Assembly (NCBI RefSeq): GCF_030272615.1
Contig: NC_081414.1
Coordinates: 304,746,164 to 304,810,163, forward strand
Direction: 5' to 3'
Source: Cryptomeria japonica
Lineage: Eukaryota; Streptophyta; Pinopsida; Cupressales; Cupressaceae
DNA length: 64,000 nt
Position numbers and translations under genes: made by a program. Under the pieces are notes generated by a model, which had not been told where the DNA came from, made no database searches, and worked only from the letters and a program-made list of their open reading frames with translations. Below, in pieces: positions 58,720 to 64,000 of this stretch; positions within the stretch are counted from its first letter, which is position 1; each line of letters opens with the position of its first letter.

Positions 58720-59855
58720 AGCGATAGGTTCCTTTCCCTTTCTGGTCTTACTAGCCTTAGATGATGATTCCATTCGAATTTAAGAAAGAGGTCTGTGTGT
58801 AAACAACTTACTTGAAATCACTGAGTTTTATTTGTGAATTCGCCCAATTTTTGCTTCCAGTTTGTCGCCTATGAATTCCTCAATGTTGTGTCTTTTGATG
58901 TTGATCTATTACTTATGGCACATTTAATTAGTTAGTAGTGGCGGTTTGGACAATGGTCACCTGGGCACACGTTTGAATTTAATGGCAATGTGACCTTGAC
59001 AGAGATTCATTTCTGATTTTTGCGGCAATCAATAACCATTTCGATGAGAATATATCTTTCGATCATTAATTTCTTTAGTCCATCGATCTCTTTGTTTCTA
59101 TCGACAACACTTTTATTTCAAATATCACTTCGATCAAGTATTTCCTTCATTCATCGAAATATTGTATTCGGTCACTATGGTTGTCTCCTCACCGATACCT
59201 ATCTGATATCCATCGAGTTTTTATGTCGAAGAAACCTTGGGCTTCGGTGACCTCCTTTATTTTTCCACCGAAATACCTCTTCCATCGATATCACTATGCC
59301 CCGTCAATGAATGGATCTATTGTCTCACCAAAGCCTTTCTTTATCCTCTCTTGTTGTCTTCCACCAATAAAGTTGTATCGGCAAAACAACGCATAACGGA
59401 GACATGCCTTTTAGCCTCCTCGAAACCTATTTCCTCATCGATATCTTTTATCGATGTAACTTCTTTTTGTCTGATCGACCTTATTCTTTTAATGAGAACA
59501 TTTCTTTCGGTGAGTCCCTTTGCACTGATGGTATTATCTCCTCGAAGACCTTTTCCCATCAATGAAAACCATCTCCACTTTCCTCGATATCTTTTATCTA
59601 TGGAATTACTGTCTTCGATGAGTCCTTTCTGAAGTTCATCGACATTTCCTTTCTTCGATGGCCCTTCTATATCAATGAGACATCGTTGGGTCTCATCGAT
59701 AATATTTGAATCCGGATATCTTTATAGGACACTATTATACCTGCTTGATGACTTGTGGGCTATCATGGTATTAATGAAAATGATGATTTCTTCTAACAAT
59801 AGGGGGCTTTTATGATTTAATTCCACAGATAAACATTCAAATTTGATGCTCAACA
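58720..59855 (+). repeat. LTR-like tract ending at a primer-binding site
   Basis: The right end, CTCAACA at 59849-59855, is followed one base later by a primer-binding-site-like sequence, as at the end of a 5' LTR in plus orientation. The 58985-59720 portion is unusually rich in TCGATG, ATCGAT and CCGAT words. The left end is unknown and no second copy is present, so this is tentative. Confidence 0.35.
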
Positions 59856-59856
59856 G

Positions 59857-59873
59857 TGGCACTGACTGGGGAT
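59857..59873 (+). other. Primer-binding-site-like sequence (gypsy type)
   Basis: TGGCACTGACTGGGGAT resembles the TGGC...CTGGGGA sites of plant Ty3/gypsy elements. Its orientation is opposite to the pol gene that begins 130 bp away. Confidence 0.5.
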
Positions 59874-60002
59874 GGGGGTATGCTACGAATATTTCCAAGA
59901 ATCTAGATTCTTTGGTTTATATAAGGGAAAGAATATTTAAAGGAAATGTGGTTTTTACAATGGCAATGAAACCTAAACTAATGTACATGAAGAAGGCCCC
60001 TT

Positions 60003-60860
60003 TTAAGAAAAAAAGGTTTTTAAGAAGTGTCCATGCACTGGCAATTCTTGAATTTCTCCTGTAGTATTTTGGATAAAATAAGAGTCTTCTCCTGCTTTAT
60101 CCATAATCTTATAAGGTCCAAGCCATAAAGCTTAAAACTTACCATTTTTACCTTTATCTTGACTCCTGGCATTCCACATCAAAACCAAATCACCAATTTG
60201 AAATTTCTTGTATGTTGTTCTTTTGTCATATAACCTTTTCATCTGATTCTGGATTTTAATGTTTTGTTCCTGAGCTTCTACCCTGATTTCATCGAGCTCT
60301 ATCAACTGCATCAGCCTTTCTTGTAAAGGGTCATCAGTCTTTATCCCTTCTTGTGTTATGAATTTATGTACCAGTAAGAGGTTATCCAAAGGGAGTCTAT
60401 CCCTTTTACCATAGACCAGTTCATATGGAGATTTCCCTATAGATTTTTTTACTGTCACTCTATCTGCCCATAATGCTAAATTCAATTTTGAATTCCATGC
60501 CTTCTTATTTTGTCCTAACATCTTTTTGATGATTTTTAGGATATTTTTGTTACTTGACTCAGCCTACCCATTACCTTGAGGGTGATATGGGGATGAATGA
60601 GATATTATAATGCCATAATCCCTGCATAAAGCATTATACTCTTCAGACCTAAAGGCCATGTCGTTATCAGAGATGATCCTTGTAGGAACACCGAATCTAG
60701 TGATGATATTTTCTAGTATGAATCTTATCACTACCTTACTGGTAGCATGTTTAGTAGGTATTTCTTCCACCCATTTGGTAAAGTAATCAGTGGCAACCAA
60801 GATCCATCTATGTCCCCCACTCGATTTCTCTGATATTTCTCCTATAAAGTCTATTCCCCA
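60003..60860 (-). pseudogene. Gypsy integrase
   Basis: The zinc-finger part (His-Glu-Gly-Val-Cys-Gly-Gly-His, Cys-Lys-Ala-Cys) is at the end of the previous open stretch (61070-60930). The core reads Trp-Gly-Ile-Asp-Phe-Ile-Gly and Val-Ala-Thr-Asp-Tyr-Phe-Thr-Lys-Trp (first Asp), Ile-Ile-Ser-Asp-Asn (second Asp) and Pro-Gln-Gly-Asn-Gly-stop-Ala-Glu (Glu after a TAG at 60566-60564). The C-terminal module has Ile-Gly-Asp-Leu-Val-Leu and Leu-Gly-Pro-Tyr-Lys-Ile. TAG at 60863 and TAA at 60134 also interrupt it. It ends at 60003. Confidence 0.85.
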
Positions 60861-62885
60861 CTATTGAAATGGTTCTTCAACTTGCATTGTTCTTAGTGGG
60901 AGTGATCCTTGATATTTCATTTTGCCCAAAAATTTCTGACAGGCCTTACACTTCATAACATAAGCATAGGAATCATTGAAGACTCGTGGCCAAAAATAGT
61001 CAGCTCTCAATATCTTGTGTGCGGTAGTTTTGGCTGAGAAATGACCACCACAAACCCCTTCATGCATCTCTTGTAGGATTTTCTCTGCTTGATGTTCATC
61101 TAAGCATAACAATAATATCCCATCCCTATTCTTCCAATACAAATCTCCATTGATGATCACATATCTTGTGGATTTTAATTTCAGTGTTCTCTTTTGATTA
61201 TTAGTCATATCATCTGGACATTTTATGTGTTTGAGATAGTACATGATGTCTGTATACCAGGCTGTATTTTCAATACTGAAACTGGCTTCATCCATGCCAA
61301 CCTCATTTACCTGAAATTCTTCAACCTCTGCTCCTGCCATAAGTTTAGCTAGTCCCTGGCATTTGATAACTTGGGAAATTTTGAGCTCAATATTGAATTC
61401 TTGAATTTGATTGATCCATTTGCACCTTTTCCCTATGACCTCAATCTGCCTGAATATGTCTTTTACCGCTGCATTAGGAACATGTGCTATGACTTTTGCA
61501 CCTACCAAGTATGGTCTGAATTGTTTTACTGCTTTTACCAGGGCATAAGCTTGCTTTTCATTTAGGTCATATTTAATTTCGGATGAATTCAGTGACTTAC
61601 TGAAATATGCAATAGGTTGTTCGTAATTATCCTGGTTCTTTTGTAGCAAGACTGCCGCTACTGTATGGCATGATGCAAATGAAAAAACCAAGAAGAGTTT
61701 ATTAAAATCTGGGGATATCAATATTGGTGCCTCAGATATTGCCCTCTTTATGTTTATAAATGCATCTAATGCCTCTGCATCCCAATCATTTCTAGATTCC
61801 TTTTTCAACATCCTCACTATAGGTTTTATGATATCTACAAAATTAAGGATGAACCTTCTGACAAAATTGATTTGTCCCAAAAATGATTGAATAGCTTTGA
61901 CAGTCTTTGGGATAGGCACTTCATTTATTGTAGCTAATCTTTCGAGGTCAATTTTCACCCCTTCCTTGGATACTATGTGTCCCAGGAGCTTCCCTTCTTT
62001 AACTTTGAAGTGACATTTCTTCGGATTGAGGGAAATTCCATATTTCAGGGCTTTCTTGAATATGTTCTCAAGGTGACCGCAATGGTCTTCAACCCTTTTT
62101 GAATAGGCTGTTAAATCATCTTGATACACTACCATTATTACATCAATCAGTTTAGCAAATGCCACATCCATTGCCCTCTGAAATGTTTCTCCTGCACTTG
62201 TTAATCCAAATGGCAATCTTGCATACACATATGTGCCCCATGCTGTTGTGAAAGTTGTCTTATATTGTTCAGCTTCTTTAACTTTTACCTGATTATACCT
62301 CGAGAATCCATCCATCATGGATAATAAATCACATCCAGTTACTTTCTGCAGCATATTATCCATGTTTGGCAAAGGATAATTATCTTTTAATGGTGATATG
62401 TTCAGATTTCTAAAGTCCACACATAGTCTTATGTCCCCATTTTTCTTTCTGACAGGCACGAGGTTTGAAACCCAGGTAGAATATCTACAAGGTTTGATTA
62501 TCCCTGCATCTTTCATCTTTATTATTTCCTCTTTCATTTTAGGTAGTAAAGTCGAATTTATAGGTCTTTGTTTTTGTCTGAATGGTTTAGCATCAGGTTT
62601 GAGAGGTATCTCATGTTGAAAAAGATCTTCATTATATGCTTTGAGGTCATCATAAGACCATGCAAATACATGCTTATATTTTCTGAGTAACCTTACTAAC
62701 TATTGCTTCATTTCAGGGGTCAATTTATTACCAATAAAAACATGCCTTGGTGGTTCTTTGCTTCCCAAATCAATCTGCTCAACATCAGTCTCTTTGACTG
62801 AGGCTCCTTTGATCTAGACTTTGTCCTGTATGTTGAAAGCTCTTTCTAATGCGACTAATCCTCTAGGTATCTTATTAGATTTTAA
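60861..62885 (-). pseudogene. Gypsy reverse transcriptase with degenerate native RNase H
   Basis: Longest open stretch 62537-60861 (558 residues). Upstream in frame, beyond TAGs at 62816 and 62702, are Val-Phe-Ala-Trp-Ser-Tyr-Asp-Asp and Pro-Phe-Arg-Gln-Lys-Gln-Arg. RT blocks: Cys-Val-Asp-Phe-Arg-Asn-Leu-Asn; Met-Asp-Gly-Phe-Ser-Arg-Tyr (first Asp); Leu-Pro-Phe-Gly-Leu; and catalytic Tyr-Gln-Asp-Asp at about 62125. The RNase H that follows has Phe-Ala-Ser where an active enzyme has Asp-Ala-Ser, and His-Val-Pro-Asn where Thr-Asp-His is usual; only the Glu (Asn-Glu-Lys-Gln-Ala) remains. It therefore looks like a structural tether. Confidence 0.9.
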
Positions 62886-63992
62886 CTATATGATTTCTTG
62901 TCCCAACAAAGTCTCCTTCCCATTTGTCATCTCTACAAAGTTATTAAAATTGATAGCTTGTGCTTGATAGTGATCCACACAGTGCAAAAACTTTAACAAA
63001 TCGTTGTCATCATGAAAAACTTTCCAGTTGTACAAATTATCCAGAACTGAAGGCCTGACTTTTATTTCTATTTCTGAGACTCCATTCAATGTTATATCAT
63101 TCTCCTTCAAAGCAACATTGGCCAAGAAGTCAGCCATGATGTTCTTTGATCTGTCAATCCATTTTATTTGGAAAGCATCAAATAGTTCTATGGTATCCCA
63201 TACAGCATCCCTGTATTGTTTCAACCTGAGATGTTTGGAGGCATATTTTTGTTTGATTTGAGATATTACTAGTTCTGAGTCTCCAAAGACACTGAGCAAT
63301 TTGATTCCATGCTTGGTAGCCACATTTAGTCCAGTGAGTAAAGCTTCGTATTCTGCAATATTATTTGTACACTCAAATATCAGTTTAAAAGAATATTTGA
63401 ATGTCTCTCCATCTAGTGAAATAAATACGATCCCAACCCCACTTCCTTCCTTGTTGCATGATCCATCAAAGTACATCTTCCATACTTGATCTTTACTCTC
63501 CTTGACTGTAGACTCTATCGGGGTCAATCCTCTCAATTTTGTTTTCGTCAACTCTACTTTGAATTTGTCCATATCTGACTTAATGAAACATACCGAATCA
63601 ATAGGTTCCGCCTCCTCGATGATATATTCAGAGCAAGGTTCTCTCTCAATCCTTACCTCATGTCCATTTATTGGTATAGTAGCATATGATAAGTTTAGCT
63701 GGACATGGCCTCCTATCAGATTCGACCATTGTCTTGACAATAACATACCATAGTTAGGAGGGACATCAACCATAGTGATGTTCATTTTATAAGATGCTTC
63801 TGGACATGCTACCAATTTGAATTCAACATCCTTCATGACACCAACTACTGGGATGGAACGGTTATCCATGGCGTAGCATTTACCAAAATTTGTGTCCACT
63901 GACATTCCAAGTTCCCTCATGACTCCTACTGGCATAACATTTATAGCAGCTCCTGACTCAATCATGCATTTTTTTATCTTGTTATTGATCAT
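62886..63992 (-). pseudogene. Gypsy protease plus extra (archaeal-type-like) RNase H
   Basis: 368 residues; the true start lies beyond the window. Residues 10-18 read Met-Ile-Glu-Ser-Gly-Ala-Ala-Ile-Asn, the aspartic protease site with Glu for the catalytic Asp (codon 63959-63957). From about residue 166 a complete RNase H follows: Met-Tyr-Phe-Asp-Gly-Ser, Ala-Glu-Tyr-Glu-Ala-Leu, Phe-Gly-Asp-Ser-Glu-Leu-Val, and Asn-Ile-Met-Ala-Asp. All four acidic residues are present. It lies upstream of RT. TAG at 62888-62886 separates it from the RT stretch in the same frame. Confidence 0.85.
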
Positions 63993-64000
63993 CAGGGTTA

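Larger units (their letters stand above)
60003..64000 (-). mobile_element. Tat-like Ty3/gypsy pol region (runs off right edge)
   Basis: In minus orientation: protease, an extra RNase H, RT, native RNase H, integrase with zinc finger, catalytic core and GPY/F end. Gag and the 5' LTR would lie beyond 64000. No polypurine tract or 3' LTR is recognisable to the left of 60003. The coding frame keeps register from 63992 to the final TAA at 60003-60005. It is interrupted by five TAG codons and one TAA. Confidence 0.85.

Noticed and set aside
60003-63992. Programmed UAG readthrough or a reassigned TAG codon
   Set aside because: Five stops scattered through conserved domains, none with the CARYYA downstream context, fit decay by C-to-T change better than recoding.

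Overview
This window is plant nuclear DNA from a large, repeat-rich genome. The element families (plant-type Ty1/copia, Tat-like Ty3/gypsy, L1-type LINEs with an RNase H domain), long spacers, old diverged LTRs and deep nesting suggest a gymnosperm, probably a conifer. That is inference; no host gene was found to confirm it. I recognise no single-copy host gene, rRNA, convincing tRNA or CRISPR. Nearly every long open frame belongs to a transposable element, and most are decayed.

Layout. 0.3-1.3 kb: 3' tail of a LINE (-). 2.2-3.6 and 9.4-10.9 kb: two direct copies of an AT-rich repeat. Between them, at 3.9-9.1 kb, lies a (-) LTR element with a CCHC gag-like ORF1 and an unknown ORF2 but no pol. 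12.2-16.3 kb: 5'-truncated LINE-A (+), carrying an extra ORF3 downstream of its RNase H. LINE-B (-) is one LINE split into three pieces: 48.0-49.8 kb (ORF1 and start of endonuclease), 37.9-41.3 kb (rest of endonuclease, RT, zf-RVT) and 16.3-19.0 kb (RNase H, ORF3). It was split by two LTR elements. One is a copia element at 41304-48002 with a perfect TTAGG target duplication. The other is a second copy of the pol-less family at 18958-37900 with a decayed duplication. That second copy is itself swollen by a block of about 12.7 kb (22.8-35.5 kb), which holds minisatellites, a gypsy-like LTR start and a 2.5-kb solo LTR (30083-32608, duplication AGATT). 50.2-53.7 kb: 5'-truncated LINE-C (-) without ORF3. 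55095-56404: solo LTR (-) with duplication CCTTG. 58.7-59.9 kb: an LTR-like tract ending in a (+) primer-binding site. 60.0-64.0 kb: pol of a Tat-like gypsy element (-) running off the right edge.

How they work together. The copia element encodes all its own enzymes (gag, protease, integrase, RT, RNase H) and is broken only by a 1-bp insertion and one TAG. The pol-less family shares the copia element's LTR-end signature, primer-binding site and polypurine tract, so it was plausibly mobilised in trans by a copia-type partner. LINE-A and LINE-B share the same layout downstream of RNase H, so ORF3 looks like a genuine component of that LINE family.

Most worth a second look: the pol-less two-ORF LTR family; the LINE ORF3; the gypsy element with its extra RNase H upstream of RT and a degenerate native RNase H; and that gypsy pol frame, which has no visible frameshift over 4 kb but five in-frame TAG codons, two of them at recognisable glutamine positions.
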